Source: Planococcus shenhongbingii
GTDB lineage: Bacteria > Bacillota > Bacilli > Bacillales_A > Planococcaceae
Assembly (NCBI RefSeq): GCF_030413635.1
Contig: NZ_CP129235.1
Span: forward strand, 310,001-374,000
Reading direction: 5' to 3'
Length of the DNA stretch: 64,000 nucleotides
A program made the position numbers and the translations under genes. The first letter of the stretch is position 1. The number at the start of each line of letters is the position of its first letter. The notes beneath the pieces are model-generated. The model did no database searches. It was not told the DNA's origin and was given only the letters and a program-made list of their open reading frames with translations. Shown here piece by piece: positions 42,318 to 51,021 of this stretch.

Positions 42318-42357
42318 AAAAAAAAAAATCCGTTGCCTTTAAAAGACAACGGATTTG
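42318..42357 (-). terminator. Terminator of the hemolysin III gene
   Basis: On the minus strand AATCCGTTGTC and GGCAACGGATT form a long stem with an AAAG/CTTT inner part and a following T-run of more than ten bases (the A-run at 42317-42328). Confidence 0.85.
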
Positions 42358-42361
42358 TTCG

Positions 42362-43009
42362 TTATAATACGTAAAGAAAAACAGATAAGAAATGGCATAG
42401 GCTGCCAAGCAAGATGAAAATATGGAATATTTCATGGAAACCTAAATACTTTGAAGATAGGAAGCCAGGTTTTAAACCATAAATGATGCCGCCGACTGTG
42501 TACAAAAGACCACCTACAATCAGCAACATCAATCCTGGAAGAGGCAAACTGTCAGCAAGCGGAACAACGGCGAAAATAATAATCCAGCCCATGGCGATAT
42601 ATAAGGCTGTGGAAAGCCAGCGCGGCGAATGGAACCATACCATTTTAAAGAAAATGCCACTCAAGCCAATAGCCGCCACAAAACCAAACAACGACCAGCC
42701 GAGCGGACCTTCAAGCGCAATCAGGCAAAAAGGGGCGTAGGAGCCCGCAATCAAAGCAAAAATCATGGAATGGTCGAGTTTTCTTAAAAAAGCAATTAAA
42801 CGCGGATCGGCTATTGCCGTATGGTAAATGGCAGAAGCCGAATACAGGCAAATCAAGCTGACGCCAAAAATAATGACTGAAGCAAGATGAAGTGGCGGTG
42901 CATCAGCATAGGCGGCTTTGATGACCATGGCGAGCAATGCAATAAAGGATAAAATGGCTCCTGCCAAATGGGACAGCGCATTAAAAGGTTCTCTTATGTA
43001 AGCAGTCAT
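42362..43009 (-). CDS. Hemolysin III / PAQR family membrane protein
   Basis: This protein of about 215 residues has seven membrane segments and the conserved family motifs: EPFNALSHLAGAILSF, SASAIYHTAIAD with its His, LDHSMIFALIAGSYAPF, and the final FHEIFHIFILLGSLCHF histidines that bind zinc in PAQR proteins. The frame begins with GTG 43021, but GAGGTG better suits ATG 43009. Bacterial members (YqfA/YplQ) affect membrane lipid and energy state; haemolysis is not implied. Confidence 0.88.
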   Translation of the reverse strand: MTAYIREPFNALSHLAGAILSFIALLAMVIKAAYADAPPLHLASVIIFGVSLICLYSASAIYHTAIADPRLIAFLRKLDHSMIFALIAGSYAPFCLIALEGPLGWSLFGFVAAIGLSGIFFKMVWFHSPRWLSTALYIAMGWIIIFAVVPLADSLPLPGLMLLIVGGLLYTVGGIIYGLKPGFLSSKYLGFHEIFHIFILLGSLCHFLSVFLYVL

Positions 43010-43148
43010 TGGAACGTACACCTCTTTCTATCTAGTTATTGAAACTACATAAGATGATACTCTTGTTTTATTTGGTGGTCAAGCTTGGAGAATATTCAAT
43101 AGTGAGGTAAAATTAACAGTATCAAATAAGGCATTGAAGGTGAAAGCC

Positions 43149-43724
43149 ATGGAAGACGCAGAACAGCTTATTAAAAATTTAGGCCTCCAAAGTGGAGTGT
43201 TGCTGGAAGATATACCGAAAATCGACTTGTATATCGACCAAATCATTCAACTGTTTGAAACCAGCTTTGCTGATGCGAAGAGAAACGAAGATGAGAAGAT
43301 TTTGACGAAAACCATGATTAACAATTATGCAAAAGGCAAGCTCTTTTATCCTGTCCAAAATAAAAAGTATACACGTAATCATATTATGTTGATTAGTCTG
43401 ATTTATCAGATGAAAAGCGCTTTATCCATCAACGATGTGAAACAGGTGCTGGATGGCCTCAATAAAAAAGCCTTGCAGCAAGATTTAAATTTAGAAAGTT
43501 TCTATGAAAGCTATTTGAAGCTCCAGCAAGGAAATATTACTATTTTTACAGAAGGACTGAAAGAACAGAGCAAGCGGGTTGGGCAACAAGTGCCGAATGC
43601 AGATGATGCGCAAGAACTTGAACAAGTTTTGCTGATTGCTTCATTGGTGCATACCAGCAATCTTTACCGAAGGGCTGCTGAAAAACTGGTGGATGATATG
43701 AAAGAGCGGGGGAAAGCTGAATGA
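43149..43724 (+). CDS. DUF1836 protein
   Basis: This 191-residue protein fits DUF1836: the N-terminal IDLYIDQIIQLFETSF, then LTKTMINNYAKGKLFYPVQNKKYTRNHIMLISLIYQMK, which looks like a MerR-type helix-turn-helix, and a helical C-terminus. AAGGTGAA suits ATG 43149 within the longer open frame from 43134. It overlaps the yqxD gene by four bases. It is probably a DNA-binding regulator; targets are unknown. Confidence 0.8.
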   Translation: MEDAEQLIKNLGLQSGVLLEDIPKIDLYIDQIIQLFETSFADAKRNEDEKILTKTMINNYAKGKLFYPVQNKKYTRNHIMLISLIYQMKSALSINDVKQVLDGLNKKALQQDLNLESFYESYLKLQQGNITIFTEGLKEQSKRVGQQVPNADDAQELEQVLLIASLVHTSNLYRRAAEKLVDDMKERGKAE

Positions 43725-44167
43725 CGAAAGTGCTGATAGATGCAGATGGCTGTCCAGTAGTGGATTTGACAATTTCAATTGCCAATCAATTTCAGCTTCC
43801 TGTTTTGCTGCTGTGCGATACAACCCATAATATGCAGCGGCCGGGAGCGGAAACCATCATTGTCTCAAAAGGAGCGGACGCAGTAGACTTCGTGCTGGTG
43901 AATCGGGTCGATAAAGGGGACGTTGTAGTAACCCAGGATTACGGACTTGCTGCTATGGTGCTTGCTAAACGGGGCTTTCCGATTGATCAGAATGGCCGTG
44001 TCTATTCCGAAGAGAACATCGATCAACTGCTTTATAGCCGCCACATTTCTAAAAAAGTCCGGCAAAGCGGAGGGCGCACGAAAGGCCCTAAAAAACGCAG
44101 ACAAGAAGACAATGAAAAGTTTGAAGAGAGCTTGCTTATGTTATTGAGTAAGTTAATAGCTCAATGA
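43721..44167 (+). CDS. yqxD: YaiI/YqxD family protein (DUF188)
   Basis: This 148-residue protein shows the family hallmarks: VLIDADGCPVVDL at the N-terminus, VVTQDYGLAAMVLAKRGF in the middle, and the basic RHISKKVRQSGGRTKGPKKR stretch. It has a PIN-like fold with conserved aspartates, so a nuclease function is suspected for the family but not proved. ATG 43721 overlaps the DUF1836 stop. A bidirectional terminator follows. Confidence 0.92.
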   Translation: MTKVLIDADGCPVVDLTISIANQFQLPVLLLCDTTHNMQRPGAETIIVSKGADAVDFVLVNRVDKGDVVVTQDYGLAAMVLAKRGFPIDQNGRVYSEENIDQLLYSRHISKKVRQSGGRTKGPKKRRQEDNEKFEESLLMLLSKLIAQ

Positions 44168-44205
44168 AAAATGGACCCGGTTTGAAATTGCCGGGTCCAT
44201 TTTTC
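44166..44205. terminator. Bidirectional terminator
   Basis: AAAAATGGACCCGG and CCGGGTCCATTTTT form a perfect 14-bp stem between the convergent yqxD and SLH protein genes. Confidence 0.9.
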
Positions 44206-44214
44206 TGCCAATTA

Positions 44215-45318
44215 TTAAATTGTCCAGCGGTTGTTAACCAAAGCAATTAATACCCACTTTCCATTGCTGCCTTTCTCAAAAACCATGTTGAGGTTCTGCC
44301 AATCCATATGGTCATACTGCTCAGTTCCTGGATAATAAAATTCCACAATCTGGCCATTTGGGAAACGTTCTCTGATTTGATCACGTGTCATTGGCTGTTT
44401 GGTGCGTCCGAATCGTTCTTTTTCTTCATAAGAGGCATTCATCAAGTACTCGTCATAATAGCCGGCTGGTGTCAACTTGATCGGAAAGCCGCTGCCATCC
44501 TGATGGCCCCATTCATAGACTTTTTTGCTTTCCATGAATCCTTGCAATTGGGCTTTAGTGAAGGTTACTCCTCCGTCATTAAGGCAACCGCCGCTATACG
44601 GACAGAACGTCAAGCCTTTTTGATTGCTGACATACTTGGAAACCGCTGCAAAGTCCTTCTCTTTCAAATCCACTAAAATGTCATTGGCGGTTTCAAGCAA
44701 GGCGCGTTTGTCAGGGATGAAAGACGGTTCAACGGCCCGTGCCAGGAATGCCGAGAATTCGGCGCGGGTCACCCGCGGATGCAGACGGAACGTATTGTCC
44801 CGGTAACCTCGGATCACACCTTGATAGGAAGCGCGGGACACGGCATCAAAAGAATACGAGCCTGGCTTCACATCTTTGTATTTTGCGCCTGGCGCTTCAG
44901 GAAAATCAAAGGCCCGGTCCAGAATGACAGCAGTGTCACCTCGGGTGATGAACTGTCCCGGACGGAACGTCCGGTCTTTGTAACCCAGCAGGATTCCTTC
45001 CGCTGCCGCTGAAGCGATATAGCCTGAAGCGGGATGGCTGGCAGGTACATCTTTGTAAGGCGTGGCACGCTTGGTGCCGTCAAGTTCAAGGGCGCGTCCG
45101 ATCATGATCATGGCATCAGCACGGGAAACCGGTTTATTGGGGCGGAAAGTTCCGTCCGGATAACCGGACACAATCCCTTCTTGATGCAAGTAAATAATCT
45201 CAGGGGCAAATGGGTCGTTTGCGAAAAGGTCATCAAAAGTCACAACAGCTTTTACGGGAGCAGAAAAAGCAGTAAATATAAGGATGAACGCTGCTGCTAG
45301 AGACAAAATCGATTTCAT
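44215..45318 (-). CDS. Secreted protein with three SLH domains
   Basis: This 367-residue protein has a signal peptide (MKSILSLAAAFILIFTAFSA) and three surface-layer homology domains at about residues 30-75, 92-135 and 150-192, each with the GYxDGTFRPxxxVSRAD-type core (SGYPDGTFRPNKPVSRADAM and LGYKDRTFRPGQFITRGDTA are clear). SLH domains bind pyruvylated wall polymers. The remaining 170 residues hold an uncharacterised extracellular domain with two close Cys (FCPYSGGCLNDG). GGGAGGG precedes ATG 45318. Confidence 0.9.
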   Translation of the reverse strand: MKSILSLAAAFILIFTAFSAPVKAVVTFDDLFANDPFAPEIIYLHQEGIVSGYPDGTFRPNKPVSRADAMIMIGRALELDGTKRATPYKDVPASHPASGYIASAAAEGILLGYKDRTFRPGQFITRGDTAVILDRAFDFPEAPGAKYKDVKPGSYSFDAVSRASYQGVIRGYRDNTFRLHPRVTRAEFSAFLARAVEPSFIPDKRALLETANDILVDLKEKDFAAVSKYVSNQKGLTFCPYSGGCLNDGGVTFTKAQLQGFMESKKVYEWGHQDGSGFPIKLTPAGYYDEYLMNASYEEKERFGRTKQPMTRDQIRERFPNGQIVEFYYPGTEQYDHMDWQNLNMVFEKGSNGKWVLIALVNNRWTI

Positions 45319-45342
45319 TTTTATCCCTCCCTAGTTAAGTCG

Positions 45343-45348
45343 ATCTTA
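45343..45348 (-). promoter_or_regulatory. Probable extended -10 promoter of the SLH gene
   Basis: On the minus strand TGGTAAGAT gives an extended -10 element (TGnTAAGAT) 25-30 bases upstream of the SLH start codon. No strong -35 is seen. Confidence 0.45.
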
Positions 45349-45487
45349 CCACAAAATCGAGAACAGATAAATAAAAAACTGTTTTTTCTGACAACAATAA
45401 TATGAATTTAAGATGCCTTTGATGAATATTTTTAGAGGGTAGGGGAATACCAAGGATAAAGAGATTGATCCAAGGAAGGAGAACCTT

Positions 45488-46207
45488 ATGGATAAAATTC
45501 TGATTGTCGTCACCAATCATTCCGCTCTAGGCAGAAGAGGAAAGAAAACGGGACTTTGGCTAAGAGAATTAACGGACTTTTACCATGAAGTAAGAGAGTT
45601 ATTTGAGGTAGACATTATCAGCACTTCCCCACAGCGGGTACCTCTAGATCCGAGAAGTTTGCTGGAAGTGCTGACCAATAAAAAGACGCGGGCCTACTAC
45701 ATGAATGATGAGCTGATGGATCAAATTAGGCATCCGCTTACACCAGACCAAGTGGACGGAACGGATTACGCTGCCATATACTTTGCTGGCGGGCATGGAA
45801 CCATGTGGGATTTCCTGGACAATAAACAATTGCAGGAACTGACAAAAACAATTTACGAAAAAGGGGGCATTGTTTCCGCGGTCTGCCATGGGCCATGCGG
45901 CTTGCTGAATGTTCAGCTGTCTGATGGACGTTATCTATTGTCGGGGCATGTGGTGACCGGTTTCTCGAATCAGGAAGAAAAGATCATGGGACTCTATAAG
46001 GATATTCCGTATTCACTGGAAGATAGCTTGAGGGAACGGGGAACGCTCTTTAAACAAGCGGCACTGCCGTTTACTTCTTGCGTCATTCTGTCAGGGCGCC
46101 TGATTACAGGCCAAAATCCAGCATCAGCAAGAGGAGTTGCGTTGAAAGTGATTGAACAATGCCGGCAGCAGGAAGAAAAAGAATATCATTACAAGATGGA
46201 AGCGTAA
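45488..46207 (+). CDS. DJ-1/PfpI (Hsp31-like) family protein
   Basis: This 239-residue cytosolic protein has the class I glutamine-amidotransferase-like fold. The nucleophile elbow is VSAVCHGPCGLL with Cys133 and His134, and YAAIYFAGGHGTMWDF holds the conserved Glu/Gly region. Relatives are Hsp31/HchA-type glyoxalase III or deglycase proteins and ThiJ/PfpI proteins. AAGGAGAACC precedes ATG 45488. The stop codon lies one base from the end of the convergent GDPD gene. Confidence 0.85.
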   Translation: MDKILIVVTNHSALGRRGKKTGLWLRELTDFYHEVRELFEVDIISTSPQRVPLDPRSLLEVLTNKKTRAYYMNDELMDQIRHPLTPDQVDGTDYAAIYFAGGHGTMWDFLDNKQLQELTKTIYEKGGIVSAVCHGPCGLLNVQLSDGRYLLSGHVVTGFSNQEEKIMGLYKDIPYSLEDSLRERGTLFKQAALPFTSCVILSGRLITGQNPASARGVALKVIEQCRQQEEKEYHYKMEA

Positions 46208-46208
46208 T

Positions 46209-47084
46209 TCAGCTTCCATCTTTTTTTCGCTGCTGCATATATTGTAGGGCTTCCAGGGGGAAATCTGTCTGGATAATGTTAAAGCCCTTATCTGCCAGCC
46301 ATCCCCATCCTTTATCAGGATCGGTGCGGGAGACAGAATCACAATGACCTGCATTTTCAGCATTATCCAGGGAATTGCTCCAAACATTTGCCTGGCTTCG
46401 CATTTGTTGCATGACTGGCTTGGAAACGACTTTATCCGATTCGCTGTAAAAAAGGATTTCAATGGCGATTGGAGAAACACAGCTGAGCAATTCATCGAGC
46501 TGATTCAAGCTGCTGTCCTGAACTTTATGCATATAATACAAAGGCTTCTTTTTGGAATGGAAAAAATTCCGGACTTTTTCAACTGGTTCATCGCTTTTCC
46601 ATAAAACGTGGTCAAAAGCATCCAATTCTTCCAGCAAGCCATATAGTTTCTCGCGGAAAAGCCATGCTTTATCTGCGTTGATCATGGCTTTTCCTTTGAC
46701 CAGGGAAAGCACTTCCCGAAGAGTAGGAACTAATTCATCTGTAAGCTTGGCCTGTCTTCCACCATTCTTTTCTTTTAAGGTCAGCGAACGGATTTGAGAC
46801 ACAGTCAGCTCTGCAATCTTTCCTTTGCCACTAGTCATTCGGTCAACGGTAGAATCATGCATCACTATTAAATTGCCATCTTTTGTTTGTTGAAGGTCCA
46901 GTTCAATCAAATAAATCCGTTGGTCCAGACATTGTTGAAAAGCGCTCAACGAATTTTCAGGAACAGTTCCCCAGAGGCCGCGGTGAGCTGCAGCGAAAAA
47001 AGGATGCTGTTTTTGCTGCAGTGCCGCTAAAAATTCCGAGTAATTGTCAAAGGTTAAGGCCGATGTTTTCCCTCTTTCACTCAT
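46209..47084 (-). CDS. Glycerophosphodiester phosphodiesterase family protein
   Basis: This 291-residue protein has the GDPD metal site: AAHRGLWGTVPENSL with His34, IELDLQQTKDG with Glu61 and Asp63, and VMHDSTVDR with His76. The TIM-barrel end contains GWGWLADKGFNIIQTDFP. The family hydrolyses glycerophosphodiesters to glycerol 3-phosphate and alcohol. No signal peptide is present, so it acts inside the cell. The frame opens at 47099; GGAGGGG fits ATG 47084. It ends next to the DJ-1 gene without a visible terminator between them. Confidence 0.87.
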   Translation of the reverse strand: MSERGKTSALTFDNYSEFLAALQQKQHPFFAAAHRGLWGTVPENSLSAFQQCLDQRIYLIELDLQQTKDGNLIVMHDSTVDRMTSGKGKIAELTVSQIRSLTLKEKNGGRQAKLTDELVPTLREVLSLVKGKAMINADKAWLFREKLYGLLEELDAFDHVLWKSDEPVEKVRNFFHSKKKPLYYMHKVQDSSLNQLDELLSCVSPIAIEILFYSESDKVVSKPVMQQMRSQANVWSNSLDNAENAGHCDSVSRTDPDKGWGWLADKGFNIIQTDFPLEALQYMQQRKKDGS

Positions 47085-47147
47085 TAGCCACCCCTCCAAT
47101 AGAAGAATCTAATAACACAATCTTTTCCAATACCCCTTAATCACAAC

Positions 47148-47173
47148 GTTTAACCCAAATAATAACAGGGTAT
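47148..47173 (+). promoter_or_regulatory. Sigma-B promoter of the yflT-like gene
   Basis: GTTTAA at 47148-47153, a 14-base spacer, and GGGTAT at 47168-47173 match the Bacillus sigma-B consensus in all twelve key bases. The start codon lies 38 bases downstream of the -10. YflT of Bacillus subtilis (GSP17M) is a sigma-B protein, which agrees. Confidence 0.85.
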
Positions 47174-47210
47174 TTTCAATTAATTACTACTTTTTAGGAG
47201 GAGTTTTGAA

Positions 47211-47693
47211 ATGGCTCAAAGATCGGTGATAGGATATTACGACAATGAGAAAGAAGCAATTAATGCAATAGAAGAATTGAAGTTGCAAGGTTACCGGCCT
47301 GAAGACATTTCAGTGCTTAGCAAAAGCAAGGGAGAAACCGAAACAGTCATTGAAGAAACAGGAACTCATGCTGGAGAAGGCGCAGCAACCGGTATTTTAA
47401 CGGGTGGTGCACTTGGCGGCTTAGGAGGAGTGCTGGCAGGAATCGGTGCGCTGGCAATTCCGGGGATTGGTCCAATCATAGCGGCAGGACCAATTGCGGC
47501 AGGGTTAACTGGAGCTGCTGCAGGTGCTGGCATTGGCGGACTCACGGGCGCTTTGATCGGCATGGGGGTTCCCGAAGAAGAAGCTAAAGCATATGAAACC
47601 CATTTCAATAAAGGCAAAATCTTAGTGCTGCTGGATGATGACAATGACAGGGACAAAGATACCCTGGGCCGAGCGAATAGAAGTGTTTTATAG
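47211..47693 (+). CDS. General stress protein, YflT/GSP17M-like
   Basis: This 160-residue protein has the N-terminal YflT (heat-induced stress) domain (VIGYYDNEKEAINAIEELKLQGYRPEDISVLSK) followed by a glycine/alanine-rich hydrophobic stretch of about 70 residues (GGALGGLGGVLAGIGALAIP and repeats) and a C-terminal VPEEEAKAYETHFNKGKILVLL end. The layout is that of GSP17M-like proteins with a glycine-zipper membrane part. AGGAGGAG precedes ATG 47211. The perfect sigma-B promoter upstream puts it in the general stress response. Confidence 0.88.
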   Translation: MAQRSVIGYYDNEKEAINAIEELKLQGYRPEDISVLSKSKGETETVIEETGTHAGEGAATGILTGGALGGLGGVLAGIGALAIPGIGPIIAAGPIAAGLTGAAAGAGIGGLTGALIGMGVPEEEAKAYETHFNKGKILVLLDDDNDRDKDTLGRANRSVL

Positions 47694-47707
47694 TATATGA
47701 AAGTAAG

Positions 47708-47735
47708 CCATCCTCTGAAAAGGGTGGTTTTTTTG
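47708..47735 (+). terminator. Rho-independent terminator
   Basis: CCATCCT and AGGGTGG form a stem with a six-base loop and seven T residues after the yflT-like gene. Read-through into the PKS gene 28 bases on is possible. Confidence 0.8.
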
Positions 47736-47762
47736 ACAAAAACTTAAAAAGGGGGAAAGAAT

Positions 47763-48833
47763 ATGTCGTTTATTCGGAAAGTGGTGACAGAAAACGCTCC
47801 ATACTATGTAGATCAAAAAGAAATCGTTAGCGTCGTCAGGAATTTATTCGGAGGGCATTATGACGATATTGAAAGGTTGCTGCGAGTATTTGGCAATGGG
47901 CAAATTGAAGGGCGCTATTTTGCGGCTCCACTCGAATGGTTTGAACGGGAACGCGGACTTGAAGAGAAAAATCTGCTGTATATAGAACAAGCCGTGCGAA
48001 TGGGCAGCAATGCAGTAAAGCGCTGCCTTGAAGAAGCAGGAGTGGATAAAGGGGAAATCGACGCTTTTGTTTTCGTCTCCAGCTCCGGCATGTCCACTCC
48101 AACCATCGATGCCCGTATCATGAACGAATTGCACTTGCCGTCTCATATTAAACGCCTTCCGTTATGGGGCTTGGGATGTGCAGGAGGAGCTTCCGGCATG
48201 AGCCGGGCCCACGATTATTGCACGGCTTATCCAGATGCCAAAGTGCTTGTGCTGTGCTTGGAACTATGCAGCTTGACGTTCCAGCGCTCCAACACATCCA
48301 AAAGCAATTTAATCGCTACTTCCTTGTTCGCTGACGGTGCAGCTTGTGCTTTGGTGACAGGAAAAAATGATCGGACAGCAGGGTCTGGTTTCTTTATTAG
48401 AGAAACCCAATCGACGTTAATGCGGGATTCTGAAGATGTCATGGGCTGGGACGTCAAAGATGAAGGGCTGCATGTGGTATTTTCCCGGGATATCCCAAAA
48501 ATCATCGAAAACTGGCTGAAGCCGAACGTGGATCTATTTTTGAATAAGATCGGGAAAACGTCTGCTGACATCATGCATTTTGTGGCTCATCCAGGCGGCA
48601 AAAAAGTACTGGCAGCCTATGAAAAATCACTCGGCATTGCCAAAGAAAAAACGGACATCTCCAGAAACGTCCTGGCACAGTATGGAAATATGTCCTCGCC
48701 GACTGTGTTGTTTGTGTTGAAAGATTTTATGGAGAAAAATCCGAAGAGCGGGGAAGAAGGGCTTTTGACAGCGCTTGGTCCCGGGTTCAGTTCCGAAATG
48801 CTTTGGCTGGAATGGGGAGAAGCCGGCTCATGA
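47763..48833 (+). CDS. Type III polyketide synthase (alkylpyrone synthase, BcsA/BpsA-like)
   Basis: This 356-residue chalcone synthase fold enzyme has the full triad: Cys139 in GLGCAGGASG, His276 in FVAHPGGKK, and Asn309 in YGNMSSPTVLF. Together with the methyltransferase gene it overlaps, it matches the bcsA-ypbQ (bpsA-bpsB) pair of Bacillus, which makes alkylpyrones and their methyl ethers from long acyl-CoA and malonyl-CoA. AAGGGGGAAAG precedes ATG 47763. It follows a sigma-B-controlled gene and may share that control by read-through. Product chain length cannot be predicted here. Confidence 0.92.
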   Translation: MSFIRKVVTENAPYYVDQKEIVSVVRNLFGGHYDDIERLLRVFGNGQIEGRYFAAPLEWFERERGLEEKNLLYIEQAVRMGSNAVKRCLEEAGVDKGEIDAFVFVSSSGMSTPTIDARIMNELHLPSHIKRLPLWGLGCAGGASGMSRAHDYCTAYPDAKVLVLCLELCSLTFQRSNTSKSNLIATSLFADGAACALVTGKNDRTAGSGFFIRETQSTLMRDSEDVMGWDVKDEGLHVVFSRDIPKIIENWLKPNVDLFLNKIGKTSADIMHFVAHPGGKKVLAAYEKSLGIAKEKTDISRNVLAQYGNMSSPTVLFVLKDFMEKNPKSGEEGLLTALGPGFSSEMLWLEWGEAGS

Positions 48834-49342
48834 CATTTTTCTACCTATTAGTCGGATTTGTTATCGTGCAGCGGCTGCTTGAAGTGATGTATGCCAAATC
48901 CAATGAGCGGACGATGAAAAGTCAGGGTGCGATAGAAGCCGGTGCGGACCATTACAAGTGGATTGTGTTGCTCCATGTCTTGTTCTTTGTTTCGCTTATA
49001 GCTGAAGTGCTATTTATACAAAAAGGGCTTGGAAAAGCTTGGGCTGCATTTCTAGTAATCTTGATCATCGCCCAAATTCTCCGGATATGGGCATTGGCAT
49101 CATTGGGCCGTTTCTGGAATACCAAAATCATTGTGCTGCCTGGAGCGGAAAAAGTGAAAAAGGGGCCATACCGATGGCTCCCTCACCCCAATTATATTGT
49201 TGTTTCGTTGGAGATTGCAGCCCTTCCACTCATATTCGGAGCCTGGCGTACAGCTGTCGTCTTTTCAATTGCGAATGCTTTTCTGCTGCTTTTTGTCCGA
49301 ATTCCTGCTGAAGAAAAAGCTTTACAGGAATTGGAAGATTAA
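48830..49342 (+). CDS. Isoprenylcysteine carboxyl methyltransferase family protein (YpbQ/BpsB-like)
   Basis: This protein of about 170 residues with four or five membrane segments has the ICMT-family C-terminus GPYRWLPHPNYIVVSLEIAALPL, the SAM-binding region. In Bacillus, the homologue next to the type III PKS methylates the alkylpyrone hydroxyl. The frame opens at 48803, but the ATG at 48830, which overlaps the PKS stop codon, gives MTFFYLLVGFVIVQRLLEV, the usual start. The two genes are translationally coupled. Confidence 0.9.
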   Translation: MTFFYLLVGFVIVQRLLEVMYAKSNERTMKSQGAIEAGADHYKWIVLLHVLFFVSLIAEVLFIQKGLGKAWAAFLVILIIAQILRIWALASLGRFWNTKIIVLPGAEKVKKGPYRWLPHPNYIVVSLEIAALPLIFGAWRTAVVFSIANAFLLLFVRIPAEEKALQELED

Positions 49343-49370
49343 ATAAAAGCAATTTTTTTTTGACTTTGTA

Positions 49371-49394
49371 GTTAAAAAGTAAGTTATAGGGTAT
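49371..49394 (+). promoter_or_regulatory. Probable sigma-B promoter
   Basis: GTTAAA (five of six matches) at 49371-49376, a 12-base spacer and a perfect GGGTAT at 49389-49394. The start codon of the small protein gene lies 48 bases downstream. Confidence 0.65.
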
Positions 49395-49441
49395 ACAGAA
49401 GAGTATACGTATCTATCATGTTTCTATTTGGAGGGATTTTG

Positions 49442-49723
49442 ATGAAAAAATCAACAATGAACACAGTAATAGGAAGCGCACTTGCTGCAGCAGCGGGAAT
49501 CTTCGTGTACCGTGCTTATCAAGAAAAAAATACCGTATCAGTGGCTGCCGACGTAGACATGAGACATAGCCTAAAAGTTGATCAGCGTGAAAGTGTGGAA
49601 GCTGATGTAGACCCCGCTGAAAAAGGGCTTACACAACTGGATTCGGCTTATCGCGATGAATGGCAAGCCAATGCTTTCCCACAAACGCATAGAGAAATGA
49701 AAGAACTGGAAGAAGAAAAATAA
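49442..49723 (+). CDS. Small signal-anchored protein under probable sigma-B control
   Basis: This 93-residue protein has an N-terminal hydrophobic segment (TVIGSALAAAAGIFVYRAY, residues 7-25) and a highly charged remainder rich in Asp, Glu and Gln (RHSLKVDQRESVEADVDP). It is probably anchored in the membrane. GGAGGGATTTTG precedes ATG 49442; the frame also opens at 49418 without a ribosome binding site. I do not recognise the family. The promoter suggests a stress-induced role. Confidence 0.7.
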   Translation: MKKSTMNTVIGSALAAAAGIFVYRAYQEKNTVSVAADVDMRHSLKVDQRESVEADVDPAEKGLTQLDSAYRDEWQANAFPQTHREMKELEEEK

Positions 49724-49819
49724 TGATCTGACAAAAGAGCGGAAGCTGGTACGATTTTGCTTCTGCTCTTTTTACTGTTGTTTTTTAAATGTGCAACCAT
49801 TAAAGAAAGAAGTGAAATT

Positions 49820-50905
49820 ATGTGGATTAAAAAACCTTTTTTTGAATATGCGACAGCCGTTTTGCTGATTGTTATTATTCTCTTTTTTCTAGGCAAAATC
49901 GATTATGCACTATGGCCATTCAAAGTCATCATCGCTACGGTTTTTGCTCCTATATTGATTGCTGGACTTTTATATTATTTAATTCGCCCATTGCTTCATT
50001 TATTAATGCGCTATATGCCAAAGGTGGCTGGAATCACAGTTGTGTTTTCAATTGTTTTTATTGCTCTTTCTGCAGTGGTTTATTATTTCGGCCCTACAAT
50101 AAAAGACCAGGTGGCGAGTCTTGCAGAACTGGCACCTCAAACCGTAGAAGAAGTAACAGAAGAATCAGGAGACGCGATGTCGGATTTTGAATTTGCCGGC
50201 CTGTCTGGAAATGAAATAAAAAATCGGATAGTAACATACATAGAGAATGTGTCGAGCAATTTAATGGAGAACGTCATGACGATTCTGACAACCTTGATGA
50301 ATATAGCCGTTGTTTTGATTGTTGTGCCATTTATTTTGTTTTTCCTGTTAAAAGACGATGAAAAACTGATTCCTCATTTGATGAGATATCTTTCAGAAGA
50401 ACACAAACCGGAAGGCAGAAAACTGTTGAAAGATGTAGATCAAACTCTTTCAAATTATATACTAGGCCAAGCTACTGTAGCGGTGGTCGTAGGAGTATTC
50501 ATGTTTATCGGCTATTTGATCATTGGCCTTGATTATGCGCTCTTGCTCGCTGTTTTTGCTATGTTCCTCATCATCGTTCCATTTTTAGGGCCGATCATTG
50601 GCGTCATTCCGGCTATTTTCGTTGCCTTGATGAGTGGAGAACCTTTTTTGGCTGTAAAAGTATTAGTGGTTTTACTGGTCGTGCAGCAGTTGGAAGGGAA
50701 CTTAGTAACTCCTAATATCATGGGGAACCGTTTAAATATTCATCCTTTAACCATCATCTTATTATTGCTGATTGCAGCTGCTCTTTATGGGTTTGTCGGT
50801 ATTTTAATCGCCATTCCGCTTTATGCGGTCCTCAAAACCCTGATACATAATTTCCGCCTATTTATCCGCTTGAGAAAAAAGCGGGAAATTGCTAAAGAAG
50901 GGTAA
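49820..50905 (+). CDS. AI-2E family transporter
   Basis: This protein of about 361 residues has seven or eight membrane segments and belongs to the AI-2E (PerM/TqsA) family. Typical segments are IAGLLYYLIRPLL, VVPFILFFLLKDD and LIIVPFLGPIIGVIPAIFVAL, then VQQLEGNLVTPNIMGNRLNIHPLTIIL. Members export small molecules or sodium; only a few handle AI-2. The frame opens at 49757; ATG 49820, giving MWIKKPFFEYATA, fits the family. The preceding AGAAAGAAGTGAAATT is a weak ribosome binding site. Confidence 0.85.
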   Translation: MWIKKPFFEYATAVLLIVIILFFLGKIDYALWPFKVIIATVFAPILIAGLLYYLIRPLLHLLMRYMPKVAGITVVFSIVFIALSAVVYYFGPTIKDQVASLAELAPQTVEEVTEESGDAMSDFEFAGLSGNEIKNRIVTYIENVSSNLMENVMTILTTLMNIAVVLIVVPFILFFLLKDDEKLIPHLMRYLSEEHKPEGRKLLKDVDQTLSNYILGQATVAVVVGVFMFIGYLIIGLDYALLLAVFAMFLIIVPFLGPIIGVIPAIFVALMSGEPFLAVKVLVVLLVVQQLEGNLVTPNIMGNRLNIHPLTIILLLLIAAALYGFVGILIAIPLYAVLKTLIHNFRLFIRLRKKREIAKEG

Positions 50906-51021
50906 AAAGAATCACGAATCAAAAAACTATGAGTTTATTTTCTTAGGAAGGTTCTGAATCTTAAAAGTTTATGATATATTATGTAGTAGTATTTTATGAA
51001 AAGAATAAAGGGGGCACCAAA

